Shown: positions 1 through 8,272 of the stretch, piece after piece
Layout: every line of letters begins with the position of its first letter
Position numbering within the stretch: position 1 is the stretch's first letter
NCBI RefSeq assembly: GCF_030317145.1
Contig: NZ_JASZYE010000002.1
Coordinates: 496,001-560,000, forward strand
Length of the DNA: 64,000 nt
Source: Variovorax flavidus
GTDB lineage: Bacteria > Pseudomonadota > Gammaproteobacteria > Burkholderiales > Burkholderiaceae_C
Direction: 5' to 3'
Notes under the pieces: model-generated
What the model was told of the DNA's origin: nothing
The model's database searches: none
Seen by the model: only the letters and a program-made list of their open reading frames with translations
Made by a program: the position numbers and the translations under genes

Positions 1-263
1 AGTTCTCGATCCGGAACGGCAAGCGAGCGGATTTCGCCGGCGAGGTGCTGGTGACGGTGCGAAATGCCTCCGGCGATCCGGTGCTGAGCCGGGTGGTGGC
101 CGATGGCCCCTTCATGCTGGCGCGCCTCGATCCGGGCCGCTACGAGGTCGAAGCCACGCTTGCGGGCCAGACGCTGAAGCAACAGGTGGAGATCGTTCCG
201 GGCAGCGGCACGCGCACGCTTTTCGTCTGGCCGGCGGGGACCAGCGTCAGCGCGCATTCCTGA
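1..263 (+). CDS. C-terminal part of a carboxypeptidase-regulatory-like domain protein (5' end outside window)
   Basis: The reading frame is open from the first bases (codons begin at position 3) and ends at a TGA at 261-263, so only the last 86 or so residues are visible. A GTG at 45 could be read as a start, but the frame is open upstream and the fold would be cut, so this is a truncated gene. The segment alternates strands and turns (VTVRNASGDPVLSR, then LDPGRYEVEA, then TLKQQVEI), which is the signature of a small beta-sandwich of the carboxypeptidase regulatory-like or transthyretin-like type. Such domains usually sit in exported proteins. The substrate or partner cannot be told from this fragment. 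Confidence 0.6.
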   Translation, partial: FSIRNGKRADFAGEVLVTVRNASGDPVLSRVVADGPFMLARLDPGRYEVEATLAGQTLKQQVEIVPGSGTRTLFVWPAGTSVSAHS

Positions 264-363
264 GGGCCGAAAATAGCGCCCTTCAGGGTGGCATGCACCT
301 TGAATGTCGGGCTTGTCGCTCGCACATGGTGTGTCCGGGCGCGTGCCCGTCTTCAAGGCTCCG

Positions 364-1548
364 ATGCCGCTTCGTCCCCTGATTGTTCTCACCACCCTGC
401 TGCACGTCTACCTGGGCCTGCGGCTGCTGCCCTCGCTGGCGGGCCTGGCAGGCGGCGGGTGGCTGGTGCTTCTGCTCGCGCTGCTGGTGTCGGCCGCGAC
501 CATGCCCCTGCCTTTTGTCGGCATGCGTTCCGAACGCCGGCAGTTCGCCGACGTCTGGAAGTGGATCGGCCTGCTGAGCATGGGCTGGTTCTCGTCGATG
601 TTCGTTCTCACCCTGGTGCGCGATGCGGGACTGCTGCTGGGCTGGCTGGCTGCGCTACCGCTCGGTATGGCGATCGACTGGCCCCGCTGGCGTGTCGCCA
701 GCGCCGCGGCGGTGCCGCTGCTGGCCACGGCGATCTCGCTGATCGGCTTCCTCAACGCGCGCCGCACCGCGGGCGTGGTGCGCGTCGACGTGCCGATCCG
801 CAACCTGCCATCGGCGCTGGACGGCTTCACGATCGCGCAACTCAGCGACATCCACGTGGGTCCGACTATCAAGCGCGGCTACATCCAGCGCATCGTCGAG
901 GCCGTCAACGGCCTGGGTGCCGACATGGTCGCGATCACGGGCGATCTGGTGGATGGCACGGTGAAGGAACTCCGCGAGCACATCGCGCCGCTCGAAGGGC
1001 TGCGCGCGAAGCACGGCACCTTCGTGGTGACGGGCAACCACGAGTACTACGCGGGCGCGCATGCGTGGATTGCCGAGTTGCGCCGGCTCGGCCTGCGCGT
1101 GCTGCTGAACGAACACGTGGTGCTGCAGACGCGCGACGTGAGCGGCGCGCAGACCGACGAGGAGGTGCTCGAAAGCGCCCTCGTGGTCGCAGGCGTCACC
1201 GACTACACGGCGGTGCATTTCGATGCGGCGCACGCGAGCGATCCGCACCGTGCGGTGCACGATGCCCCGCCGCTCGTGCACACGCGGGTGCTGCTGGCGC
1301 ACCAGCCGCGCAGTGCCCCGGAAGCAGCCGACGCCGGCTATCACCTGCAGTTGTCGGGCCACACGCACGGCGGCCAGTTCTTTCCGTGGAACCTGTTCGT
1401 GCCGCTACAGCAGCCCTTCACGGCCGGGCTGCACAAGCTGCGCGACATGTGGGTCTACACGAGCCGGGGCACCGGCTACTGGGGCCCGCCCAAGCGCTTT
1501 GGCGCACCCTCGGAAATCACCTTGATTCGCCTGGTTCCGGCAAGCTGA
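364..1548 (+). CDS. membrane-anchored metallophosphoesterase (YaeI/YkuE-like)
   Basis: A 394-residue protein with several hydrophobic segments in the first 140 residues, then a calcineurin-like phosphoesterase domain. All metal-binding blocks are visible in order: LSDIHVG, TGDLVDG, GNHEYYAG, LAHQP and SGHTHGGQ. The closest known family is YkuE/YaeI, where a membrane-tethered phosphodiesterase acts on lipid head groups; E. coli YaeI acts on UDP-2,3-diacylglucosamine-type substrates in vitro. Substrate here is unknown. I chose the ATG at 364 because AAGG lies 5 bases upstream and the membrane anchor follows at once. An ATG at 304 would add 20 residues without clear features. Confidence 0.85.
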   Translation: MPLRPLIVLTTLLHVYLGLRLLPSLAGLAGGGWLVLLLALLVSAATMPLPFVGMRSERRQFADVWKWIGLLSMGWFSSMFVLTLVRDAGLLLGWLAALPLGMAIDWPRWRVASAAAVPLLATAISLIGFLNARRTAGVVRVDVPIRNLPSALDGFTIAQLSDIHVGPTIKRGYIQRIVEAVNGLGADMVAITGDLVDGTVKELREHIAPLEGLRAKHGTFVVTGNHEYYAGAHAWIAELRRLGLRVLLNEHVVLQTRDVSGAQTDEEVLESALVVAGVTDYTAVHFDAAHASDPHRAVHDAPPLVHTRVLLAHQPRSAPEAADAGYHLQLSGHTHGGQFFPWNLFVPLQQPFTAGLHKLRDMWVYTSRGTGYWGPPKRFGAPSEITLIRLVPAS

Positions 1549-1551
1549 GCT

Positions 1552-1977
1552 TCAGGCCGGCTTGATGTTGCGCGCCGTGCCGAGGAGCGTGGCGCACAGC
1601 GTTTCGCCGCCCTCGGCATCGACTGCGAACACATCGGCCGCACACACGGTCAGCAACTGGCCCGCGCTCACGACGCGCCCCCGCGCTCGCACGGCGGTGC
1701 CCACGGCAGGCGCCACCAGCTTCAGCGACGTATCGACCGTCGCGTTGCTCCAGCCTTCGGGCAGCACGCTGCCTGCCGCGGCGACGGCCGCGAAATCGGC
1801 GACCGCGAAGACAGGCGTGGCCTGTAGCTGACCCGGCCTGAACGTGAAGGCCTCGGTGATCGGCATCTCGACCTCGACCTGGCCCGGCGCCAGCTGCGTG
1901 AAGCGCAGGCCCAGCGTGCGCGCCATGGGCATGGCGAGGACGGCGGTTTCGACTCGGTGAAGCTGTGCAGTGGTCAT
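1552..1977 (-). CDS. PaaI-like hotdog-fold thioesterase
   Basis: A 141-residue single-domain protein of usual hotdog thioesterase length. The pattern LGLRFTQLAPGQVEVEMP followed by FRPGQLQATPVFAVADFAA fits the PaaI/DUF4442 group, and the tail carries the usual final strand. The predicted reaction is hydrolysis of an acyl-CoA; which one is not shown. Its ATG overlaps the TGA of the MerR regulator by four bases (ATGA), so the two are co-transcribed and probably translationally coupled. Its 3' end lies only 3 bases from that of the metallophosphoesterase on the other strand. Confidence 0.75.
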   Translation of the reverse strand: MTTAQLHRVETAVLAMPMARTLGLRFTQLAPGQVEVEMPITEAFTFRPGQLQATPVFAVADFAAVAAAGSVLPEGWSNATVDTSLKLVAPAVGTAVRARGRVVSAGQLLTVCAADVFAVDAEGGETLCATLLGTARNIKPA

Positions 1978-2390
1978 CGCTTTTCCTTTCGGGCTGTGGA
2001 CTGGGGCCAGGGCCTGGAGGTCTTTGGCCGGGCGCGCTGCCTGGCTTCCTGCGCGCGCAGCCATGACACGTGGTCGAGCACTTGCGCACGCAGGGCTTGC
2101 AGGTCGGCGATCTGCCGGTCCAGCGCCGCCGCGCGCTCGTGCAGCGCATCCGTCATGGTTTCGATGCTGAGGCGGCCGGCACGGTAGGCCGGCAGCAGTT
2201 CACCGATCGCCTGAAGCGAGAAGCCGATGCGCCGGGACATCGCGATGAACACCACCTCGCGCCGCATCGATTCGGGATAGTCGCGATAGCCCGAAGCCGT
2301 GCGCGCGGGCAGCAGCAGGCCGAGCCGTTCGTAGTGGCGCAGCGCATGCACGGTCACGCCGGCGCGTTGGGCTAGTTCGGAGATCCGCAT
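1974..2390 (-). CDS. MerR-family transcriptional regulator
   Basis: A 138-residue protein beginning with the MerR winged-helix signature (MRISELAQRAGVTVHALRHYERLGLL, then RTASGYRDY) and followed by a long coiled-coil dimerisation helix. The short tail has no cysteine pair, so metal sensing of the CueR/ZntR type is unlikely. A small-molecule or acyl-CoA signal would fit the partner thioesterase, but that is inference. It heads a two-gene operon with the thioesterase. A 23-base palindrome ends 14 bases upstream of the start and is a likely operator for autoregulation. Confidence 0.9.
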   Translation of the reverse strand: MRISELAQRAGVTVHALRHYERLGLLLPARTASGYRDYPESMRREVVFIAMSRRIGFSLQAIGELLPAYRAGRLSIETMTDALHERAAALDRQIADLQALRAQVLDHVSWLRAQEARQRARPKTSRPWPQSTARKEKR

Positions 2391-2404
2391 GCGCCAAGGC
2401 TAGC

Positions 2405-2427
2405 AAGCCTCGCGTTACGCGAAGCTT
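2405..2427. promoter_or_regulatory. 23-base imperfect palindrome, probable MerR-type operator
   Basis: The arms AAGCCTCGCGT and ACGCGAAGCTT flank a central T and pair with one mismatch. It lies just upstream of the merR-like gene, where regulators of this family commonly bind their own promoter. The spacing to -35 and -10 elements could not be fixed. Confidence 0.5.
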
Positions 2428-2468
2428 GTGCGTCGACGATTTTTTGCGCCGTGGGCCGCGATGCGGCG

Positions 2469-2969
2469 TCAGGCTTGCTGCACCAGGGTGAGGCGGCGCG
2501 CGTTCGACGTCGCCTTGGCGTGAATGGGCTTGAGGCCGCGCTGCACGATGCGCGCGCCGGCGCTGCTGAGTTCGCTGACCGCGGCGGCCGAGCGCATGGC
2601 GGACCTGCCGAGCGCTTCGGCGTGCGTTGCAGCCTGCTCCGGCGTCGTGCTCGTTGCCAGGGAGAAAAGCGCCACGCCGCCGCCGAGCCAATGCCTGACC
2701 ATGCGCTGGACGACCGCGAACTGGGCGGTGTGCAACTGGTTCGCCATGGCGGCGCCGGCTTCGCTCACGGCTGCGAGTTTTTCGTGACCCATGAGTTGAA
2801 ATTCGGCAAGATCTGCATCACTGGGAGCAAGGCCTGCCTTGGCAATGCGCTCGGTCCGCATCTGGATGACGGAGCCGGAAGACAGCAGCATCTCGTTGGT
2901 CTTGACGGCGACGTCGACCCACAACATGAGCGGGTTGAAGAAGCGGGGGGAAGAGAAGCTGGGAGTCAT
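2469..2969 (-). CDS. phasin-like polyhydroxyalkanoate granule protein
   Basis: A 166-residue, largely helical and alanine-rich protein. It opens with RFFNPLMLWVDVAVKTNEMLLSSG and continues with amphipathic helices (MANQLHTAQFAVVQRMV), the pattern of small phasins that coat PHB/PHA granules. Internal ATG codons allow three starts. I chose the one at 2969, as the extra 30 residues from 3059 look unstructured and Cys/Arg-rich. A CTGC-N3-GCAG palindrome of the type bound by PhaR lies 35-45 bases upstream, which independently supports a PHA role. The family assignment rests on composition and context, not on a strong motif. Confidence 0.6.
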   Translation of the reverse strand: MTPSFSSPRFFNPLMLWVDVAVKTNEMLLSSGSVIQMRTERIAKAGLAPSDADLAEFQLMGHEKLAAVSEAGAAMANQLHTAQFAVVQRMVRHWLGGGVALFSLATSTTPEQAATHAEALGRSAMRSAAAVSELSSAGARIVQRGLKPIHAKATSNARRLTLVQQA

Positions 2970-3001
2970 GGAAGCCACTATAGGCCTCCTGGTGTGCAAT
3001 T

Positions 3002-3016
3002 TGCTGCAGTGCAGCA
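3002..3016. promoter_or_regulatory. PhaR-type operator palindrome (CTGC-N3-GCAG core)
   Basis: A perfect palindrome TGCTGCA-G-TGCAGCA contains CTGCAGTGCAG at 3004-3014. PhaR, the PHA-responsive repressor of phasin genes, is known in other bacteria to bind CTGC-N3-GCAG. The site lies in the divergent intergenic region, about 40 bases upstream of the phasin-like start and 110 upstream of pagL. Confidence 0.55.
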
Positions 3017-3122
3017 TCGATTGGAGAAGAAGTCCTACTTTTCGGCACGGCAAACGCAACTTTGTCCGGCGACCGAAGCTTGAGATGCTTGTTACACGTA
3101 ACTATCCGCAGGCAAAAGTCGA

Positions 3123-3689
3123 ATGTCCAACTCATCGTCCTGCTTCAAGGCGCTCGTGTTCACGGGCTGCCTGTGGCTCACCGCCGCCGCCGCGGCCCAT
3201 CCGGATCAGACGCGCGGCGTCTACCTCGAAGCGGGGCAGGCCCCCCACAGCGAGGGCAACACGGATTCGATGTCGATCGGCCTTGTCGTGCCCTGGGGCC
3301 GGTGGGCGTCCGAACCCCCCGGCGCCCTGTCCTTCTACTGGGATTTCTTCGCGAGTGCTTGGCGGGCGCCCGAACCGGGCGGGGACAAGCGCAACTACGC
3401 ACAGGTGGGCGTGATCGCCAACTGGCGCTGGCGCTTCAGCCAGGGCGAGTCGCCCTGGTTCGTCGATGCGGGCATCGGTGGCACCGTCATGGACAGCCTC
3501 TACCGCACCACCAGTCGCGAGTTCAGCACGGCCTTCCAGTTCACTGAACAGGTGAGCGTGGGACGCAACTTCGGCTCGCAGAGGGAGCACGAAGTGTCCC
3601 TGCGTTTCCAGCACGTCTCGAACGGCGGCATCAAGGAGCCGAATCCAGGCGAGAACTTCTGGCGAGTGCGCTACCTGTATCGCTTCTGA
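3123..3689 (+). CDS. pagL: lipid A 3-O-deacylase, PagL family
   Basis: A 188-residue outer-membrane protein. An N-terminal signal peptide (cut after about AAAAAH at residue 26) is followed by alternating amphipathic strands and a C-terminal aromatic ending (RYLYRF), as in an eight-stranded beta-barrel. The catalytic region RFQHVSNGGIKEPNPGENF holds the His-x-Ser pair (His164, Ser166) and the downstream Glu177 expected of PagL. The enzyme removes the 3-position acyl chain of lipid A in the outer membrane, altering permeability and immune recognition. It is monocistronic and convergent with the DUF4130 gene. Confidence 0.85.
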   Translation: MSNSSSCFKALVFTGCLWLTAAAAAHPDQTRGVYLEAGQAPHSEGNTDSMSIGLVVPWGRWASEPPGALSFYWDFFASAWRAPEPGGDKRNYAQVGVIANWRWRFSQGESPWFVDAGIGGTVMDSLYRTTSREFSTAFQFTEQVSVGRNFGSQREHEVSLRFQHVSNGGIKEPNPGENFWRVRYLYRF

Positions 3690-3695
3690 GCCGGG

Positions 3696-4421
3696 TCACT
3701 GGCTGCGCGCATCGGACGGCTGGGCCTCTGGCCGAGCCATGCGCTGGGGCACCATGGGGTCGAAGACCTGGCGGTAGCGTGCGAGCAGCGCGTCTTCGTC
3801 CATCGCGTCCGACGGCGTCAACTCGCGCCGCATGCCCAGGCCGAATTCGAGACTGTCCCCCGTCCACCGCACGCTGCGTTCCGGCGTCAGGATGGCCCAT
3901 CGCAGATGCGCAAGGCGTCGTGCAAAGAAGGGCGCGACGGCCTCGGCGATGTGGTGATCGGGCTCGAACCAGCCGATGTGCAAGGGCTCGGCGCCGGCCG
4001 TTTCGTCGACGGACTTGAAGCGCATCAGCGATTTCATCTTCTGCATGTCGCGGCGCACGGCCTGGGCCATGTGCAGCGCACGCATGCGGTCGCCGTCCAG
4101 CGGATTGCGGCGCAGGGCGGGTTCATGCACCAGGCGCCAGAGCAACCGGTAGAGCAGGCCGAAGCGCGCCGGATCGCTGTGGAGGATCACCGTGTCGCAC
4201 AGCGACAGGAAGGAGCGGGGAAGGAAGAGGTTCGTGGTCGCATGCGCGTCGCGCGGGCCGGACAGGGCCGCCCGGCCGCTCTTCGTCATCCAGTCCGCAC
4301 CGGCGACGGTGTGCCAGTGCGTGTCCTCCGGCGGCACGAGGCCTGCCAGCAGGGCCCGCGCTTCACGGCGAAAACCTGGCAAGTCGATCTCGCCCGAGAG
4401 GGTGACGGTGTGCTGCGACAT
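3696..4421 (-). CDS. DUF4130 / TIGR03915-type putative DNA-repair protein, without a uracil-DNA glycosylase domain
   Basis: A 241-residue protein with features of the DUF4130 family: a central VHEPALRRNPLDGDRMRALHMAQAVRRD segment, then KMKSLMRF and WFEPDHHIAEAVAPFFARR. In many genomes this domain is fused to, or encoded beside, a UdgX-type uracil-DNA glycosylase and a radical-SAM protein. Neither is adjacent here: the next gene upstream is ybhN-like and the gene downstream is pagL. The protein is probably nuclear-acid related by family, but no activity is shown for the stand-alone form. The start at 4421 is the only ATG before the conserved region. Confidence 0.7.
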   Translation of the reverse strand: MSQHTVTLSGEIDLPGFRREARALLAGLVPPEDTHWHTVAGADWMTKSGRAALSGPRDAHATTNLFLPRSFLSLCDTVILHSDPARFGLLYRLLWRLVHEPALRRNPLDGDRMRALHMAQAVRRDMQKMKSLMRFKSVDETAGAEPLHIGWFEPDHHIAEAVAPFFARRLAHLRWAILTPERSVRWTGDSLEFGLGMRRELTPSDAMDEDALLARYRQVFDPMVPQRMARPEAQPSDARSQ

Positions 4422-4522
4422 GAGCACTAACTTAGGCCGCTGCCCCCATGCAGCCTGTAGGCATTCAGGCGGAAAAGGAGGAGGCCTGCTCTGGCGCGAC
4501 CTCATCCGGCAGCGGGGCGGCG

Positions 4523-5539
4523 TCAGGTCCGGGGCGTTGGCGCCGTCTTGCGCAGCCGCTTGGCGCGCAGCTCCGTCACCACGTAGAAGAGGCTCGCGAC
4601 GATGAGCGGCAGCAGGTAGTAGATGGCGCGGTACGCCAGCAGCGCGCCCAGCAGCTTGCCCTGCGGCACGCGGTGCGCGAGCAGTGCGATGAAGACGGCT
4701 TCGAGCACGCCGAGCCCGCCCGGCACGTGCGTGATGACGCCGGCCACGGCTGCGACGAGGAACACCGCCAGGACCGTCGGATAGGGCAGTTGCTGCTGCA
4801 GCAGGAACCAGATCACCCCGCCCATCAAGGTCCAGTTGCCGCAGGACATGGCGAGCTGGAGCAGCGCGATGCGCAGCGGCGGCGTGTCCAGCTCCTGGTT
4901 GCGGATGCGCCAGGTGTGCTCGCGCGCGATCGCGCACAGGGCGAGGTACGCGACCCCCACCAGCAGCAGCGCCGCGCCGAGGATGCGCAGGCCGCCGCTG
5001 TCGATCCTCCAGTCGGGCGGCAAGGCCATCGGCCAGAAGCAGAAGGCCGCGCCCGCGACCACGAAGTAGCCGAACCAGTTGGTCAGCATGCTGAAGCCGA
5101 GCACGCGCGTGATGGTGTTGTTGCCGAGCCCGAGCCGCGAATACAGCCGATACCGGAAGGCGACGCCCCCGACCAGCGCGCCCAGGTTGAGGTTGAAGGC
5201 GTAGCTGACGAAGGTGACGCCCATCACCGTGCCGGTGCCGAGCGTGTGCCCCGTCATGCGCCGGCCGAGCAGGTCGTAGGTGCTGTAGAGCGCATGGCTG
5301 CAGGTGGCAAGGAGCAGGGCCGCCAGCAGCATCGGCAAGGGGATCGCCCGCACCGAGTCGAGCACGTCGCTCCAGTCGATGGTGCGGGCCTGCCGCACGA
5401 TCAGGAAGACGACGACGGCGAAGAAGAGCCATGCCGCGATGCGCTTCACCCACTGCCACCAAGCGTGCGCGGGACGAGCCTGCGGCTGCCCTGAGCTGTC
5501 CGGCGCGGCGCTCATGGCCGACCCGCTGCGGGTGGCCAT
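4523..5539 (-). CDS. ybhN: YbhN/LPG-synthase-like integral membrane protein
   Basis: A 338-residue polytopic protein with about eight hydrophobic segments. It matches the lysylphosphatidylglycerol synthase transmembrane (UPF0104) family in the segment NLGALVGGVAFRYRLYSRLGL and the later THVPGGLGVLEAVFIALL. It lacks the cytosolic aminoacyl-transferase domain of MprF, as does E. coli YbhN. Its start shares one base with the clsB stop (TGATG), and the order ybhP-clsB-ybhN is the same as in E. coli. In E. coli YbhN has been proposed to influence anionic phospholipid handling; the exact role is unsettled. An alternative start lies at 5515. Confidence 0.8.
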   Translation of the reverse strand: MATRSGSAMSAAPDSSGQPQARPAHAWWQWVKRIAAWLFFAVVVFLIVRQARTIDWSDVLDSVRAIPLPMLLAALLLATCSHALYSTYDLLGRRMTGHTLGTGTVMGVTFVSYAFNLNLGALVGGVAFRYRLYSRLGLGNNTITRVLGFSMLTNWFGYFVVAGAAFCFWPMALPPDWRIDSGGLRILGAALLLVGVAYLALCAIAREHTWRIRNQELDTPPLRIALLQLAMSCGNWTLMGGVIWFLLQQQLPYPTVLAVFLVAAVAGVITHVPGGLGVLEAVFIALLAHRVPQGKLLGALLAYRAIYYLLPLIVASLFYVVTELRAKRLRKTAPTPRT

Positions 5540-6789
5540 CAGGCTACGTCCGTCTGGGTTGCCCCGCCGGCGCGCGACTCGGGTGCGTCCAGCGGCTTCA
5601 GGCGCGGCGCGTGCCGGGGCAGCCAGCCCGCCCAGGACGGATACCAGCGCATCAGGTGGAAGATGAAGAAGCTGCGCACCAGCCGCCAGCCGCTCCATTC
5701 CGTCAGGTCGGCCGCTTCCACCTGCTTGCAGCTGTGCCGCATCAGGTGATCGAGCCGCTCCGACAGCACCTTGTTGAAGGCCTTGTCGCGCACGATCACG
5801 TTCGCTTCGAGGTTCAGCGACAGGCTCAGGGGGTCGAGGTTGCTCGATCCGACGGTGCTCCATCGGTCGTCCACCAGCGCCACCTTGCCGTGCAGCGGCC
5901 GTTCGCAGTACTCGTAGATGCGCACGCCCGCGTGCAGCAGGTGGTGGTACAGCATGCTGGCCGCCACCTTGACGATCGGCATGTCGGGCTCGCCTTGCAG
6001 GATCAGCCGCACGTCGACCCCGCGCCTCGCCGCGCGCCGCATCTCCTTGATCAGCCGGTAGCCGGGGAAGAAGTACGCATTGGCGATGACGATGCGATGC
6101 CGGGCGCTGCGAATGGCGGCGCGGTAGTGCCGCTCGATGTCGTTGGTGTGCCGGCGGTTGTCGCGGGTCACGAACTGGACCTCGGCCTCGCCGGCGGGCT
6201 CGTTGTGTTCGTGCGTCGCCTTCAGCCGGCGCCGGAACCAGCCCGGACCCTTGCCGCCGACTGCGATCGCATGCAGCACGAAGCGATGGATTTCCGAGAC
6301 GATCGGCCCTGCAAGCTCCACGGCGTAGTCCTGCTTGGCCTTGGGGCCGAAGTCCATCAGGTGGTCGGCCGAGTAGTTGATGCCGCCCACGAAGGCGAGC
6401 GAGCCGTCGATCACCACGATCTTGCGGTGCATGCGTCGGAAGGCGTTGAGCCGCTGGCCGAAGACGCGCGTGCCCGGATCGAAGACGCGCACCTTGACGC
6501 CCGCGGAGGTCAGCCCGGCGATGAACTCCGGCGACAGGTCGGGCGAGCCGAAGCCGTCGATCATCAGGTCGACTTTGACGCCCCGCTGTGCTGCCGCGCG
6601 CATGGCCGCATGAAGCTGGGTGCCGACCTTGTCCTCGAACAGGATGAAGGTCTCGACGACCACCTCGCGCCGGGCCTGGCGAATGGCCTCGAACACGCGC
6701 GGGAAGAACTCCTCGCCGTTCTCCAGCAGATCGATGCGGTTGCCGCCGATCCAGCGCTGGTTGCCGTTGGGTATTTCAGAGATGCTCAC
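5539..6789 (-). CDS. clsB: cardiolipin synthase B, phospholipase D family
   Basis: A 416-residue protein with two phospholipase-D HKD motifs: [20 protein letters not shown] near residue 120 and [20 protein letters not shown] near residue 300. It lacks the N-terminal membrane hairpins of ClsA, as expected for ClsB (YbhO). ClsB makes cardiolipin from phosphatidylglycerol by phosphatidyl transfer. The start is a GTG that overlaps the ybhP stop by four bases (GTGA), and the stop overlaps ybhN, so all three genes form one tightly coupled operon. The tail past residue 380 is basic and proline-rich. Confidence 0.9.
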   Translation of the reverse strand: MSISEIPNGNQRWIGGNRIDLLENGEEFFPRVFEAIRQARREVVVETFILFEDKVGTQLHAAMRAAAQRGVKVDLMIDGFGSPDLSPEFIAGLTSAGVKVRVFDPGTRVFGQRLNAFRRMHRKIVVIDGSLAFVGGINYSADHLMDFGPKAKQDYAVELAGPIVSEIHRFVLHAIAVGGKGPGWFRRRLKATHEHNEPAGEAEVQFVTRDNRRHTNDIERHYRAAIRSARHRIVIANAYFFPGYRLIKEMRRAARRGVDVRLILQGEPDMPIVKVAASMLYHHLLHAGVRIYEYCERPLHGKVALVDDRWSTVGSSNLDPLSLSLNLEANVIVRDKAFNKVLSERLDHLMRHSCKQVEAADLTEWSGWRLVRSFFIFHLMRWYPSWAGWLPRHAPRLKPLDAPESRAGGATQTDVA

Positions 6790-7544
6790 AGCTCGATCTC
6801 CGCCACCAGGGGCGCGTGGTCCGACAGGTGCGACCAGGGCCTGCGCGGCAGCACCACCGGCGCGTGGACGCCCGCGTTGCGCACGTAGATGCGGTCCAGC
6901 GGCAGCAGCGGAAAGCGCGCCGGAAAGGTCCTGGCCGCGCTGCCGTTGGCATGCACGAAGACTTCCCGCAGCGCGGCGCCCTGTTCCAGGATGTCGTGCG
7001 CGCGGCCGCGCCAGTCGTTGAAGTCGCCTGCAACGATCAGCGGCGCATCGGTCGGCACTTCATCGCGCACGATGTGGCAGAGCAGCTCGAGCTGCTGCAG
7101 CCGGTGCACTTCCGACAGGCCCAGGTGCGCGCAGATCACGTGCACGTCGACCGGCCTGGCGGGCAGCCGCAGCACGCAGTGCAGCAGCCCGCGCTTCTCG
7201 GGGCCGGTGATGGACACATCGTGGTTCCTGTAATGGACGATGGGGAACTTTGACAACACCGCGTTCCCGTGATGCCCCTTGGGATACACGGCGTTGCGGC
7301 CGTAGGCGAACTGCGGCCACATCGTGTCGGCGAGGAATTCGTAGTGCGGCGCCTCGGGCCAGTTGTCGACGCGGCGCGAGTGGCGCGAATGGGTTCCCAG
7401 CACTTCCTGCAGGAAGACGACGTCCGCCCCCACCGTGCGCACCGCCTCCCGCAACTCCGGCAGGATGAACTTGCGGTTCAGCGCCGTGAAGCCCTTGTGG
7501 GTGTTCACGGTCATCACTTTGAGTGACCTCGGCGGGGCCGTCAC
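6786..7544 (-). CDS. ybhP: endonuclease/exonuclease/phosphatase-fold protein, YbhP-like
   Basis: A 252-residue EEP-superfamily protein. Motifs in order are MTVNTHKGF near the start, VVFLQEV (metal-binding Glu), [25 protein letters not shown] (catalytic Asp/Asn) and [14 protein letters not shown] at the end. As the first gene of the ybhP-clsB-ybhN operon it may act on phospholipid head groups or diesters rather than DNA, but that is inferred from context. I chose the GTG at 7544; an in-frame ATG at 7514 begins right at the conserved core and is the main alternative. Neither has a strong ribosome-binding site. Confidence 0.8.
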   Translation of the reverse strand: MTAPPRSLKVMTVNTHKGFTALNRKFILPELREAVRTVGADVVFLQEVLGTHSRHSRRVDNWPEAPHYEFLADTMWPQFAYGRNAVYPKGHHGNAVLSKFPIVHYRNHDVSITGPEKRGLLHCVLRLPARPVDVHVICAHLGLSEVHRLQQLELLCHIVRDEVPTDAPLIVAGDFNDWRGRAHDILEQGAALREVFVHANGSAARTFPARFPLLPLDRIYVRNAGVHAPVVLPRRPWSHLSDHAPLVAEIEL

Positions 7545-7772
7545 GGCGGCGGAATGGGAGGAAGGCTTCACAGACAAGGTTGTAAGGCGAGGGGTTCGTG
7601 GCAGGTGTAGGAACGCGCCACCTTCTTCATTGGCCTGCGCGGCACGGCGACTGGCTCCTACAGGGATGGCTGCCCCATCCCCACATGGCGCGGCCAGATG
7701 CCCTCCTACGGTGCATTCAGAGCTTGAACGAAGGGCTCGTATTCCGATTGAAACCGACAAGGAGCCATCATC

Positions 7773-8201
7773 ATGAAGCAAGGATTTTTAGCAACCACCG
7801 TGCTCGCCGGCCTGATGGGCGTGGCGGGTATGGCCTCGGCCCAGACCACCTCGATGCCCGCGCAGCCGGATCCGGCCGTGGCTGGACAGGCGAGCACCAA
7901 GACCCCGGCTGGCGTGGGCAACCCGACCCAGCGGCCTGACGGCACCAATCCCGCCTCGCGCGACGCAGTGAAGTCCGAAGCGCGCGTCCACAACCGCAAC
8001 AACGCCAACAATCCGGTGCCCAAGGGCGAAGCGACGACGACGGTGAACCATCAGCCGAACGCCATTCCGCAGCCTACCGGCGAAATGTCGCGCACCGAAG
8101 TGAGCCAGACGGGCCGCAAGGTCAAGCCGCGCTTCGGCGAGAAGGGCGAACGCCCGGAAGTGCCGACCAACCCGAAGGACAAGACCGGGACGCCGCAGTA
8201 A
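7773..8201 (+). CDS. small secreted low-complexity protein of unknown function
   Basis: A 142-residue protein with a clear signal peptide ([23 protein letters not shown], cleavage near residue 23). The mature part is hydrophilic, rich in Pro, Asn, Thr, Lys and Gly, with no cysteine and no predicted fold. AAGGAG lies 7 bases before the ATG. It is monocistronic and ends at a strong terminator shared with the convergent Spy-like gene. The composition suggests a disordered periplasmic protein. I do not recognise a family with known function. Confidence 0.75.
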   Translation: MKQGFLATTVLAGLMGVAGMASAQTTSMPAQPDPAVAGQASTKTPAGVGNPTQRPDGTNPASRDAVKSEARVHNRNNANNPVPKGEATTTVNHQPNAIPQPTGEMSRTEVSQTGRKVKPRFGEKGERPEVPTNPKDKTGTPQ

Positions 8202-8220
8202 ATCCCCGGTCGCCATGAGG

Positions 8221-8256
8221 AAAAGGCCCGCAACGCCTGGGCGTTGCGGGCCTTTT
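8221..8256. terminator. bidirectional Rho-independent terminator
   Basis: A perfect 16-base stem, AAAAGGCCCGCAACGC with its complement, encloses the loop CTGG. It ends in T runs on both strands. It lies between the convergent genes ending at 8201 and 8273 and can serve both. Confidence 0.95.
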
Positions 8257-8272
8257 CAATGGGCCGACGGGA

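Noticed and set aside
288..1565. A 425-codon frame overlapping the metallophosphoesterase in another phase
   Set aside because: The phosphoesterase motifs are all in the other frame; this one is Arg/Ala/Gly-rich without motifs.
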